A stretch of 64,000 nucleotides of DNA from positions 2,976,001-3,040,000 of the forward strand of contig NC_064675.1 of the NCBI RefSeq assembly GCF_023278565.1, written 5' to 3'. The stretch comes from Colletotrichum lupini. Its lineage: Eukaryota > Ascomycota > Sordariomycetes > Glomerellales > Glomerellaceae. A program made the translations under genes and the position numbers. The notes under the pieces are model-generated. The model did no database searches. It was not told the origin of the DNA and saw only the letters and a program-made list of their open reading frames with translations. Below are positions 46,880-60,100 of this stretch, in pieces (the first letter of the stretch is position 1; each line of letters starts with the position of its first letter).

Positions 46880-49800
46880 GCAAATCCAGGGCAATGTGAA
46901 TCAACTCGGCTGAGTTGTGTCGTGTGAAGATACCAAAGAAAAGAGCAAACACAGCGGGTCACTTGTTTGCGACGTTCCTTTGGAATGCTTTGGTCGAGAT
47001 GGTGTCGAGTATGGTAATCCTTGGGTGGCAAGATGCGGAAGATCTTTTTTGATCTTTCTTAGCTCAGATTGACCGTTTGTTTGAGGGCTGAAGGGATGTA
47101 GGCGGGTAGAAGAAGACAATATTGGCGCTTGTTGGGTTGCCAGAGATCAGCGATGCAGAATGCAGAAGAAGTTGGGTAGGAATGAGGTTGCGGGTTGGGC
47201 TGAAAGGATGAGAAGAGAAACAGACGTCGGGCAGGGACAGAGGGGGTCAGCGGGTTTTAATGTTGCGGGACGAAGCCATGTCTCTGCTGGCATTTGCACA
47301 AACGAGCGAACGAGATGAGGTCTGTGAGGGGGGCATCCAAGGGGCTGCGGCCATGGCAGACTCGGGAGGGGAGGATTGGGGGTGGAGCTGTCTACCACGT
47401 CGACATGCGTGGCCCCCCCTGCCCATGTTCTGCTGGCCAGAGACAACCCCTGTTCCGAAGCATTGGCGCCCTTGGTTTCTGCAGATGGATGCTAGGCCAA
47501 GGCAATAGCAATCACATCTTGGAATATCTTGTCCACCACTCATTTCCAAGCCCATCCAGTCTCATCTCTCCGTCTTGCGTCGTGGGCAGCTGCTGGCCAG
47601 AGTGTCTAGACTCCTGGCGGCGGCAGCAGCATCATCTTCTCAGCTTCTGCTGGCTGCCTTGGAAACAGACAGATATGCGGCCAGCGTCCACCGCCGAATC
47701 GCCGACCTCGTCGTATCCAATATGTGCCTTGGTGTTGGCCGTCACAGAAAGACCGCAGGTCAAACTCGAGCTAACACACGGCGCTAGCCAGCTGGCCTCA
47801 TTCTGTCTGCGTCTGTCATAGGCCCGTTCCGAGCGAGGATGGCGGTGACTGGTCTTGCTTCCTTGATTTTCCTGACTTGAACTTGGGTCCCGGGTGGAGA
47901 CTGGTCACGTCCCTGGCCTATCGCGCTGCCAGTATTTCATCCGTCTCGGCAGCGTGGAGGGATCATGGCTGCAGCACCAACACATCCGTGCAGAAACCTC
48001 AAGCGTCCCGGCGGTAGAAGAGTAGGCCAGAAGACGCAGAGAAAAGAAACAAGGCTGCGCAGCTCGTCGACTCGCACCAGGAGCGGAACTTGCTCATCCT
48101 AACCATCCATATGTGTTGCTCTTGTTCCGACTGTTCCTTGACTTTCCCCCTTTCCCTCCTCGCACAGACGTGATAGCCTCCCGTAACCCGTTTCCAGTAG
48201 CCGTCTCGAGCATCAAAGTCATGGCGCCATCTTGAACCAATGTTTTGACGCGCATCAATCGACGCTTGCCGAGGTGGCATCGACACCGCCGGCCGCTAGA
48301 AGAAGCCAGGCGACAGACGGCGGCGGAGCAACAGAGCGAGAGGGTGGAAAAAAGACGCACACGACACTAACAACAGACAAGTGTAGCACCACAGCCGAGC
48401 GGGAACTGCGGAAGGCCGGACTGTCAGCCCGTTTGTCCGTCAACCTCGTGTTACTCTTCCTCCTGGTCGTTGGCTGCTTCATTGGTGTAGGCACGTCGCC
48501 GGCTCACGCGTCGACGAAGCAGTGGCCGTGGTTGGCGGGCCGCAAATGGCTGACACACACCGGCCGACAGTCTCCGTCTCAACTTGCACGATCTGCCAGC
48601 AGCTATTTTGGCGTGTTCGATGCTCACTGGCTCGGGTCGCAGTCAGTCGGCCACACACCACAAGCAACAACGCAGTGCATCACGCCCGCAAGACACATAA
48701 ACGCGCTTCGCGATGCGGTCTTTCGGTGTCTACCAGCTGGCCTGCTTCTGGCGGAAGCGGTCCTTACCAACCATTTGCGACTCCTTTGATGATGCTGCAT
48801 TACGATGCATGAGTAACGTGCAGCGTGTGGCCTTGTGATGGCTTGATAACATGGTGCAACTTGTCATGTTCGATCGTATCATGGAGCGCAGCGGTAACGG
48901 TAGCGGCACCGGCAACGACAGCGGCATCTTGAGTAGTTTGATGCGATCCACGAGCATTCGACTCGATCACCAGCAATCGCTCCACGTCGTCTCTGACTTC
49001 GTTCTCCGGATTTTCGTCGAGTTTGCATTGAACAGCTCCATCTTCTTGGCCCCCCACCTCGGTCTTCTCTGACGCCGATGAGCTGGAAATCGACGAAGCC
49101 GGTGCTCTTGACTCTTGTTGACTTTGAGGCCAGCATGAGCTTGAGACGCGGGGAACCACTGGCGTGTGGCAGTTCAACGCAGTTTAATGCGGAATGGCTA
49201 ATGAGCTGACGTTGACACGGAATACGGGACGAGGGGTCAGCGAGAGACGTGAGACGGAGGCGCCCGTCGTCGAGCGGAGAGCATTGACGATGGGATGGAG
49301 AAAAGACCTTGGCGATGGACGCAGACGACGAGGCGTTGACATTTGAAGTCGAGATCGAGAGAGTGTGTGCAAGGTTCTTGCCTTCTGTCCCAGACTCTCA
49401 GATGGAGTTTCTTATGTAAGGTGGTAAGGTCAAGTGTAAGAGCAAAGACTAAGACACATGGCATTGGGGAAGCCACGATGCGCCATGCGATAGCGCTGTC
49501 TGTTTTCCGTTTTCAGAGTCGTCTACCTACAACGTCCCGTCAGTATGGATAAACAAACAAACGGCACTTAGCTTGACGCAAGCCACCCGCAGCCCCAGAC
49601 CAGCGCCATAGCTTGCCGCCTTTCTACCCATCTTACCTTAACTGTCTAATCACCGGTACTTGCAATCAGTAGATACCTCGTGTCGGAACAATAAGGTAGG
49701 TGTACGATGAAACCACCTTCCTTCCTTTCTTCACTTTTCCCCCTCCAGCATTTTCCTACCATTTTGCATCAATGGCTTCACAACTCTTGGACGCAACTTT

Positions 49801-50501
49801 TGCACGTGATTGTCCTTGATATTCAAGCATAATGATCAGTACATGAGTATCCACTGCTGACCCATCCGTACCGGCAGAGTTACAACCTCCCGTTCGGCAG
49901 CTTCCCTTTCCACACTTCCCCATCGAGCCCGGTCGCAGGTGGACTACCTTTTACTCGGCTCATCCTAGTCGTCTTTCCACACCATTGAACTCTGTCACGC
50001 TCGTCCCTCGGTAGATGCTGCCGAGTCGAAATCCCCCTTTAACACAACGTGAGGCAATTGGCAATCATGGCGATCTTGCCCTTGCGCCTCGCCGCCGTCG
50101 CCGACACGAACCGGAGATCAAAAGATGCCAGTCGGTGGATCTTTCTTCAGCTGCTAGTTTTTTCACTGTGAGAAGGAAGGAAAACAAGTTTCGGATATGA
50201 AGCCGCCCGTCTGCGCTACGACAAATTGGGTGTTGCTGCGCATCATCCCCTACCTAAAACGCCGATCTAAATCTCGGTGTACCGGCTTTCTGACTCAAGC
50301 CAGGGTCGCCAGCCTCCAGGTCACCGAAAACTTGATACCGGATCTCGACAAAACGTTGCTCCGGCATGCAGTCGGCGATGTCATGTACGGAGATATGCAC
50401 AGACGTATCTCTTTCTGTCGAAATGATGCTAGAGGGCAATGAGCATGCCGATTCGGAAGCTGGAAGATCTTCTAGCCGTGTTATTCTTGACTTTCAGCCA
50501 C
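46880..50501. other. 3.6-kb spacer upstream of the C2H2 gene
   Basis: Contains the C2H2 promoter and leader (nearest part) and the 3' flank of the next gene, which is on the same strand. A GGTAAC/GGCAAC-like hexamer low-complexity stretch lies at about 48890-48935. The longest frames (47294-47821 +, 48232-48789 +) begin with TTG and have no recognisable domain. No gene is supported. Confidence 0.5.
48890..48935. repeat. Low-complexity hexamer-like stretch
   Basis: Imperfect tandem hexamers of the type CGGTAG/CGGCAC/CGGCAA. No coding role is evident. Confidence 0.6.
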
Positions 50502-52316
50502 TCACGTCGTCACGTCCACTTCATGGACGCAATGTGCAGAGCCCGTACGACGCAAGACGGCTGCTTCCCATATGTCTTGTAATCTCCCCTCAGCATCTGA
50601 GCCGTCAGTCCAGGCAACTTCCGCCAGGACTGCCTTCGTGTCGTGCCAGCTGTCGAGCTGCAGCACGTGGCTGGCCAAGCTCAATTTCGCAGCGTACAAC
50701 TCTCTCCACCTCGCGAGTTGCTCTCTGCCTGTTGCGGTAATTGGTCTGCCCGTGTAAGCCACAGCAGCTCCGAACAGGACGCTCCATAACCAAAGGCTGC
50801 GACTGAATGTCCCGGCAATCATTTCCTCCTCCTTGTCGCAAACATCGTCGATGAGCTGTTCCAGCAGCCACACGGTAAGGACGCAATCCATTTCGCTGTC
50901 ATTGACCGCCATCACGAGGTAGAAGAAGGTGGCAATGTAGCTCGCCCTGCTGCTCTTTGCGTCGCTGTTGAGCATCGTCGCTATATTGCGCTCTGGATCG
51001 AATCCACGGGAAAGCTCCCAATTTAGGTTTTTGGTATAGTCCTGCCAGAGCCTGTCCGTGGGCGTCTCGTCGCCTTCCCACCATCCGTATCTCGGTGCTT
51101 GCCGCGGCGGGAGACTTTCCATATCCCACAGTGAAGTGAACAGCAAGGCGATGATACTGGGCTGGAAATCAGCACTAATGGCATCGTGGATCACATTTAC
51201 TTCCCCTAGACGTAGGCGATCGCCAGCCCTGTCGAAGTAATTGTTAATCGACCAATGCTACACATTATCCGCAAGGGGCCACTCACATCTGCAGCATCTG
51301 TTGCGCTAGGTTTGATCTCATCAAGTTGTAGCCGTTCTTCCTGAGAGTCAGCCTGTGAAGACCGCGCAGGTGCTTCGAAGAAGCATCCAAGTCCCCAACC
51401 GCTCCCTGCGCATGCCATTAGCATACAAAATTCTATCACAAGGACGTCATGGTTCTTTACCTCAGTGAGTGCCAGGCTGGCTATAGCAAAGATGGCTGTG
51501 TCGCTGACGGTTTCCTCAGACTCGGAGAGTTGCTGCTTCGCAAACTCATAGGCGGCTGTCTTGTGATAGAGAAACGGCACCTTGACGTGTTCAAGGGATC
51601 CAGTGACCCATGCCCATTGGCAAGCCGCAACCACAAGGCAGCCATGAAGCAGGCCCGGATGCAAAAGTGTCCTTTGTACGCTTGCTCATGTTAGCCCGGA
51701 TGATGTCGTGGGATAGGAGACGAAACCATACCTGCATAGATTCTGTCCCCTTTCTACCGGAGTCTGACCTCTGACGTAAAAGGCAGTGACTGGGCATGGT
51801 GTTAGTCAAGTGATCTCGGAGGTACAGAAGGCGGCTTACATTGGTGCCAGAGCCATTGCGACATTGCCGACATCTGGTAGTCGCATGAGAAGCCGGCAAA
51901 TGGCTGGTTTGACACGACATTGGTTATGATGGAGGCTTCTTCAGCCGGGACAACGGTGAGTTCGGACCCAGATCGGGACTCTGAAAGAGAACCTGATCGA
52001 GACTCCTCGTCAGGTTCGACGTCTGGATATACACAGTCCTTGCCGGTCTGCAGACAGTTTGTGCTAAAGCCGATGTTAGGTAATCATTCAACGGGAGGAG
52101 TGTCTTGTGCGTTGGTCCTCCACGGGCAGGACGTGGGATAAGGGGCAGTTGAGGGGCACGAGTATTGTCAAGGGGACGTGGGCATGGCAGATGAGAGAGA
52201 GGTGCATACCACAAAGGCTTGCGCTCGTCACATCGTACATGACGCTGCTTGCACGTCGAGCAACCGTTCTTGCTGCGACGGTGGAATTTGCGTATTCGGT
52301 TCTTAGGCGGTGCCAT
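50502..52316 (-). CDS. Zn2Cys6 transcription factor with fungal-specific regulatory domain
   Basis: Six minus-strand exons (52316-52210, 52063-51840, 51789-51732, 51671-51461, 51405-51287, 51228-50502) close in phase to 481 residues. The zinc cluster has Cys19, 22, 29, 36, 39 and 46 (C-x2-C-x6-C-x6-C-x2-C-x6-C), preceded by the basic KNRIRKFHRRSKNG; an intron splits it just before Cys36. A Ser/Glu-rich linker follows. The rest resembles the Fungal_trans_2 domain: AVGDLDASSKHLRGLHRL near residue 202, then helical stretches. The cluster is similar to Upc2-type sterol-regulator clusters, but that alone does not show function. Expected role: nuclear, sequence-specific regulation. Introns are 50-60 bp except the first (146 bp). 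A GTGAGT donor just before the stop allows an alternative C-terminus. No biosynthetic genes lie beside it. Confidence 0.88.
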
Positions 52317-55300
52317 ATCAACGCAACACACCTCGTCATCAATGATTCTCCACACAGTCCTGGGGCTTGAAGCGGCGCCGATTGATCATGCTTGGTGGGA
52401 ACTGCGGCTATGCGGACCAGAGCGAGATTGATCTTGCGGCTGCATGAGATCCTCGGGAAAGCTCTGGGCAAGAAGGGGACAGCATAGAAGTGGTAGCTGG
52501 GAGATTGGAATTGAGCGAAGAGATACACGTAGTTTGCGACTTAGAAGTCTCTGCCTTCCGTCCCTCATGTTTAATCAGCCTCCTGAACTTGACGAAAACG
52601 TTGCTGATGTTGATGATGATGATTGGCGTAAGCGGTCAGGTGGAAGTTGCTACACGAGAGGTGCATAAGAGTTCGACCAATAGGAGATGAAGGGTGTCAG
52701 TTGGTGGGCCAGGGAAATACCCGATCCAGCCCCGCCAAGCCCCTACAGGTCGGTTCCAAGTACGGAGTACGTCCTGCCGTTGTTTTTCCGGTCATTGGAG
52801 TTGTACCTTAGGTAATGGATGGTGCGTATTCAAGAGAGGGCCGGACCTGCAGGACCTGAACTTGGATGGAAAAAAGTGAATACCTATTCAAATGGGAAAG
52901 CGGCGCCCTGCCTCATAGGTTACTACTGCATACACCATCAGGCAACACATCTTCACTTCGGATTGACAGTACCGTACAACCACACTTCCTCCCGCCCAGC
53001 ATCCCAGCCGAGGATTCAAACAGACGAACAGAATATTCCAGAATTCAACCTACCTGCGCTAATAAGCAAGGCATAAACCAATCTTCCATACCAAAGTGTC
53101 CTCTTTAGCGTCGAGCATCAACCCTGTCGTCCATTGAATCATCCTCACAACCTAGACTACCAAGCCGGTGTTGTTCCCAACGTCAACACCGAAGGTTCGA
53201 AAATGCTTCTATGGCCGGATCCTTCCATAGGTGCGACCGTGGCAATCGTGGCAGAACTGGGTCGATCAGGAACCCGCGACGGGCCTCTCGATTGAACTCG
53301 ATCTCGGGCCGTTATCCCGGAAAACGGAATAGAAGCATCGACCCGACGAAGCAAAGACGCATTGACAGCTCGGTGGAAGTGGCCGGTCATACCCTTCCGA
53401 ATCGCCAGTTTTAAAGTGGGACACACCGGTTGTGATTTCGGCCATGTCATGCGCATTTCGCTCCGCCATGCGCAACATCCCGGCCTTCTCAATGCCCGGA
53501 GACATGGGGAGCCCAAGAATCTTTGCTCCTTTGTTTCGGCCAACATTCAACGGTCTACTCCGCTCCAGAAAGACGTCGTCTTAATGAGGCATACGAAACA
53601 ACACAACAAACTCCCCACCCACCCTGTATCAATGCGCTGCTGGAACGACAGGTGTCGCCGTCCACAGACCGACGAACGACGGCTTTCCTTCAAAATCTTG
53701 CAGCGCATACACATGGTACGAGATGTATCTGTAGTCGTTGTCGCCATTACACCAAAATAACTGTCAAATGTGACAGCAGCTCGATACGTTTGTGACGAAA
53801 TTGGCAACAAAAACAACTAACGTCATCCATCTCATTTTATCTCTTTGGCGATTTGATCGTCCCGCAATCCCCGCAATCCACGAGGCGCCTGACAGCTCAT
53901 GAATAGACGAAATAGCCATCCTGCCCCCCTCCTCCACTCGGCAATCGTTGGCTCGTTTCGACTGCTTCTGACTGTTACTGCACCCCGAGATCGATTAACC
54001 TATCTAGGGCATATTATGCACAGAGATTGCGGCGATCGTCCGACCACCACTGTTCGCCCTTGGATTCGGAACAGTCGAGTTCGAATCGTTGAGGTTATCG
54101 AGAACCTACCCAGGCACGCCAGGATACTGGGGTTAACCGAGGCGCACGTCATCCCGCTTGATTGGCGATGGAAGTCGATGGCGATGGGCTAGTCACCCGC
54201 AGCCAGCCGAACGACCAGCTTGAAGCCTCCGGGGTGCACACCATTGGCCCTGGCGGGGGGGCCCAGACGCTTCCGCCCAAATCTTGACCAACCCCAGCAA
54301 TATCTTCTTGGATCCATAAGCTTTCCCTTGCCTCAATATCGCCGTGACTAGCTTCACGTTCACTACGTTCAGATCACACATACCATTTGTCGGGTCCGCG
54401 AATCATTGAGGCTCCAAAGGTCACCGACCCGGTACTGCTAAAGCAGCAGAAGCCACCCGGGATTCAGCGGAGCAAGACGCCCACGATTTTGACAATGATG
54501 AACGTCTGCTAAAGCGCTGCATGATTGGTTGACTGGTAAATAGTCAGTCGACCCCTTCCGAGCAATGCCACTGTCGGGGTATTCGATGGAGGGTTCCTGA
54601 TTCAATGATGCACAAAAGCAACTTGGACTTACCAGGTGGGCATCAAGGCATGGTTGGGCACGCATATTTCGCACGTAGCGCGCGTCCCCTCATCGTATCG
54701 GCCGTCAGTGTTTGCTTGTCCAATTTGTGCCCAACCCGGCCTGTTGTCACCGCTTCTTCTCCCGCTAGGTACAACCCTGCACAAATCATCCCATCCGGTA
54801 CCGAAAAGCTACTCCGACCTTTCGGGCAACAATCCTCCAGCCCAGCAAAGGAAAAGTTTCTGTCACAGCCCAATCGGTGCCCTACTCGACACAACTGGCT
54901 CCGTCCTCCGTCAGGAGTTGGCACGTCCAATGGCTTCCACGCGTGAGCCTACACAGGCCGGCCATAAGATTTGTCGTCCTTCTGGGGTCTTCCTTGACTG
55001 AGGGGCCAACTGTCAAAAATTCGACCTGGCATCGCGCGAAAAATAGAGGGGGACACGAAGAGCACCAGCAATCAAAGGGCACGCTGATCTCCCTCGTCAC
55101 TCGCGTGTCGTGCCCACGATCCACGCTCGACAAGCTAGGGATGGATGCCAACTTGTCCTGGGGCTCCCACCGTCGACCAATCTATTCCAGGACGCCCGAC
55201 AGATGAACCTTCTGGACTACAGCGCTTGGCAGTCACGTATCCTCCAGCCCATGCGGCAGCCGTCCCGCTTGAAACCAGAGACGTCTCCATGAGTCCATGG

Positions 55301-56004
55301 TGTTGGTCATTGGGGCGAATGCAAATCTTTACTCGAGTCTCGCCGGCCTGCGTCTGTCCTGGTCCCTGTCCTCCCTTCGCCTCGACTTCCCAACGGACCA
55401 CATCTTTTTGCTGTCTTGACCAGGATCAACCATTGTCGCCGCTCCAGTACAACGCCCCACGAGGAAGGACATCGCAAGCAGACATAAATGCCTCCATTCC
55501 GAACTTAATCATCCACTGTCAGGATCCTGCCCGCTCCCCCATCCTCGTCCATCCCAGGAGCTTGTTGGTTTCTTCTTTCCCATTTTGCGCCAGCAAGATC
55601 AGACATCTCCCACTAACCCCCTAGTGTCTTTCACGTCAAGCCATTCCCGATCATCTTATAAGTCATTTAAGGTGTCTTCGTGGAGACTGGTCGTTTCTTG
55701 GACCGATCACCTGCTTGCCCCCCATCACGCACACCGCCCTTGCAACGACCCGGAGTTCTTCAAGGGTCCCATCCTGGAACAAGACCATTTTTGTTATCGT
55801 GGATTCCCTTGTGTTTGAGGAGACAACCTGCCGCATTTTCCCAGGAATACTTGGCCGAAGATCACAGCCCAAAGGACTCTTTTTTGGACACCCAGGGCTG
55901 ACCTGCCCGCCCAAGGACTATTCATATTTCACGTGGCTTCCATCTCAGGACACTTTGGACATTTCCAAACATTTTGCTGCCTGATTTCTTTTCTCTTTAC
56001 CGTT
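52317..56004. other. 3.7-kb divergent spacer
   Basis: Lies between divergent starts, so it holds promoters for the Zn2Cys6 gene and for the gene at 56005. The right part (about 54700-56000) is C/T-rich, like a long leader. Frames of up to 159 codons overlap in several phases and none shows a domain. No gene is supported. Confidence 0.5.
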
Positions 56005-57166
56005 ATGCCCCCGGAAGATATGGCCCAGCCGGATTTTGCCTACAGACCATCAGCCATGTCCAACGGACCGTGGAACTCGACGCGGAGGTACGGACCGCTC
56101 TCCTAATTTCCAAACAATGCCCGAGGAGGGGTGACTGACCGTTGAGAAAAGTTCAATGTACAACGATACATTCCCGCCTGCCGGAGGATTTGATACCAAC
56201 TACTACCGTTCATCGAGGTAAGAACCAGACGTCATTGTTCATGATGTATTCCCACAAAGGAGCAAACGAGTAACACCGTCCCTTTCAAGCGTGTCCACGT
56301 ACTCGCCAGGAGCTAGTAACTACAATTTGCCGATCGGAACCAATCCTCATGCTGTTGCCGCTGCCGCTGCCCCGGCGTACGGATCGCGCCCAGCTTCTGG
56401 CACATACGGCACCAGTGGTGCCGCCGGCTACGGGTCGTACAAGAGTACGAACTCTCAATCATGGGATCACCAGGAAAGATACTCACCGACGGACTCGGTC
56501 GACGACATTATTGCATCCCCGAACCTTTCTGATTATTCACTCGAGAACGGGGCTGGCACCACTCCCCCGAGTAAGAGCAAGGTGAATGGCAAGGGTCGGC
56601 CACAACGTCGACCTTCTAACCGCGACGAATTCGACGGCCCGCATCAGTTTCTCGCTCGCCCGCCGCCAGAATACATTGCCATGCAAGAACGCGAACTGCC
56701 CCATCTCCCTACCAACCTCCACGTTCAAGAGCAGGACTTGGTGCTCACCCAAGTCAACGACAGGCTCTCTCAGTGCGCGTACGACTTCGTGGCCAAATAT
56801 CAGTTCCCCATTCCTTTGACACAGGACATGCGACCTGTCGAGCGACCTCAGGACCGAGAATGGACAGAATGGGTTTACCTCCTGAAGCGCCTGGCTACGA
56901 AGCGCCGCATCCCGGCGCGGGTACTCTACAACGGCCAGATTAAGCAGTTTGTCACGATTCTCGAGAATTCATTGGAAATGCGACATGCGGCCAAGCACCA
57001 GAGTCGCCCATTAAAGGACGACCGCAACATTTTACAGCTCATTTCGGCGGGCATTCAGGTAGCCAAGATCCTCAAGGACGCGAGCGCCATGGACTACCTC
57101 GACCGACTATACGTTTCTACGGAGAAGCAAATTCAAGATCGCGCTGCACAGCGGTTCAGAAGCTAG
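56005..57166 (+). CDS. Conserved-looking protein of unknown function
   Basis: Three exons (56005-56087, 56152-56217, 56290-57166) give 341 residues in phase. The first 120 residues are disordered and rich in Ser, Tyr, Gly and Ala, with a GASNYNLPIG-type low-complexity stretch and a run of Ala. The remainder is a compact, charged, probably helical domain that begins near the REL PHLPTNLHVQEQ segment. It contains DREWTEWVYLLKRLATKRRI and ends with an amphipathic stretch before QDRAAQRFRS. I do not recognise a named family and will not assign a function. No transmembrane segment or signal peptide is visible. Splice phase and the clear change from disordered to ordered composition argue for a real gene. 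An ATG at 56056 is a possible internal start. Confidence 0.82.
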
Positions 57167-60100
57167 TGTGCTTCCATGCTTCCTCCTACCATATACTCGC
57201 CCAGGCCGAAGTTGACAACCTCGCCGTGCGCAGCAAACCACGGCGAGTGTCTCGACGCTGGCGGCCAACGTGGCACTTTGTTTACGACATTTTACGGACC
57301 TTACGAACTGAAAGTTATTGCAGAAGGGCGGAATCCACCTCATTCTTTAGAAGAAGAGAAGAAGAGTGTAAATGATTCCACGATACGGAACCGGGACGTC
57401 ATCAGGACGACAGCGCCCTCCAACGGCACGACGCAGGAGAACACACCTACAGGCTCTAGCTTAGCTCAACACTCCACCTCTCGGCAAAGCGAGTTGCGTC
57501 TTGTTTATTTTTGAATCTGATTTTTGTACGAGAAATGGTAATGGCGCTCCATTGTGGGCAGAAAAACCTCGCTTTACTTCTGCGGCCTCCAGGGACTCTC
57601 GACTGAACTGCCTCTTTACACACGCACACGACACACACACTTACATACATACCTTTACTTGACCCTTTACGGTTTGGTTTCGCAAGCAAAAAAGGGCATG
57701 AGCATGCTACAGGGAAAGCGGTGGGCGCTACAGGTTCATCAGGAAAGGGCGGAAACCTCTTTGTACATTGGCCCTGGTATTTTGGTGGCTTGCTATTCGT
57801 TTCTGCACTGCCACGGCGTGGTTTGGGGGCCTGGAGTTGTTTCAATGGGTCATATCTTTTTTTTGACAGACACCCTTCACTTATACTGGGCTACCGGATG
57901 GCTGTTTTGACAACGTTTGTTTTGCGCTTGTGCGTATTGTTTGTCTCTGTTTGTGCGGTTCACGAGAGAGAGAGAGAGAGAGCAATTTGGACATATCCCT
58001 ACTATACTAGTGCTGTCTTCTTCTCTACTCACTTGATTTGGGCGGCTTAGATGAGCCTTTGGCAGTTTGATATCCTATAGCCCGTGGCTGGGCGCGCTCT
58101 CTCAGCGCCAGAAATCTACGCCTTGTCCTTCAAATGTGCCGGTATCCAGTTTGTAAACGTCATGACTTGAAGCGCTCTGTTCGTCGCACGGCTCCTGACT
58201 CCTGCCAACAAGTAGGGGACGGGGGTTGCTCACGCGTCTTCCCTGCGCGAGTTCCAGGAGCCAAAGTTACGCCATCTGGCTTGTTAACCCGGCATGATGG
58301 CAGGACAGGTGTGGCAGGAACCCAAGTATCCGTCGCCTCTGCCCCTGTCCTATCGGTGCGACTTTGTTAACAACCCCCCCCCCCACCCCACCCGACGGCG
58401 CTTGGGTTGGGCTGAAATGAACGGTGATCATCAGCCGATGGGGTTCCCGCTTGCGTGCCTGACGGAGTGACTTCAGCGGGAAGGACCACCAAGGGCCATC
58501 AGCGGCGATCGATGGATGTATCTTACACTATCACCTGGCCAAGAACGGGGAACGCAAACTGTAAAACGACCAAGGGAGCTCTGTAAGTCGATGGGGAGAC
58601 CGTTGTGTCGCATCCCGCCTGATGGGTCCCCCGGGGAAGAAGGGTCAGGGCCGGGGAGGCGAAGCAATGAAACCGGGGGGTAAGCAAGCTGTTGGAAAAG
58701 TGAATTGAAGATGGATGGGAAAGAAGGGGTGCGATCTGCGTGCCGCATAGAATCCCGTCGGACTGCGCCGCGTGCCCCCCTTGACAACTCATGTCAAAGG
58801 CGAGGCAAAGAGCCGGTGAATAGTGCGATGTAGACTTACAGTATCCGGTGATTGGTAGGGTTACATAGACAAGTATGCGATGAGGTTGCTGGTGGGACTG
58901 GCGAGGTCGTGTTGAAGAATGACAAGCAAACCGGGGCACATGGCAGACAGGCCAAAAGGCCCCATCTTGGCTTGTGCTCTGTTTTGCGATTTTCTCCAGT
59001 TCTATCGCCCAGATAGCGGCGTCCGATTGATTCATTGTCGCCAGGAATGGAATTCCTTATGCTTTGCTATCAGTACGGGTAAGGCAAACTCCAGGGCGCG
59101 ACCAGACAGGCCGGTGCTGGGAATAAAGCCCATGAGCACAGGGAAGCAAGGATGCGAAAAGAGCGGAATTCTGGAAGAACGTTAGAGTCCGGTAGAAGGT
59201 GGTTTCGAATCTTGGCTGACTAGAGAGTGAATAAGCAGAGCTGTGTGGCAGAACAAGGTTTGCAATGCCCATGGTTGCGGTGGTTTGGATGTTCTATCTT
59301 GGGGACATTATCCCACTGTATCGACTTGAAGTGGTGGGATCCCAAGCAGATTGGAGGACGCAGTGGAAGAAGGGGGCTCGTCCCGGCACGCGACTCACTG
59401 GGTTTACCCGGGCAGAATTGGAACGTGCTTCTGTCTGTGACGAGGGTGCCGTGCCAACTTCGGACTCGGGATCCTGAATCATTGTTTCGAGGTGTGAGAG
59501 CTAGTTTCGTGTCGGGGTGGATCGTGAACAGGATGACCAACGATGCTATAGCCGGCCTGTTGTAGTTGGATATTCTGCCTTCAATTTCGCTAGTTATCAA
59601 CGGGGTCGCGAAAGAAACCACCGGCCCTTGTGTAGTGTCGGCCAAGATGCCTAGAGGAGGAATGGAGCAGGCTAGGAATGACGGCAGGATGCCGACGGAA
59701 GCGGCATATAATCCAGCAAAACCAGCCGTTTCCTCTTTTTCTCCCCCTGAGGCGAGTGGCAATATGTGACCCTGGACACCGGCGTCGGCGGGGAGGCCGT
59801 GCCGGGCGGCATGGACCCGTTTAGCTTCCGCGCCGAACGGGGTTTGTGGTCTGAGCTGTGCCAACTTGGAGTCTTGGACTTGCAAACAGACGGACAGATG
59901 TATCCTTACGTTGTGCGTGTAAGTGCTAGTCAAGCGCCGCGCGCGCTAAACCTTATCTTGGCGGGGGATGCTGGGTGTTGTTCTAGTCACACGAGAGAGG
60001 AGGCGTGATGATCAGCTTGCCAGACTCGACATTGTAATCGTGGTAGAGAAACGAGGTTGGCGTTGGTGTTTCTACGGTGGTGTCGTGAGGACAAAGGTCG

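Noticed and set aside
47294..48789. Two frames of 175-185 codons in the C2H2 upstream region
   Set aside because: Both start at TTG, are of mixed composition, and overlap frames on the other strand.
59220..59933. 237-codon minus-strand frame
   Set aside because: TTG start, no recognisable domain, several competing frames, no supporting splice structure.
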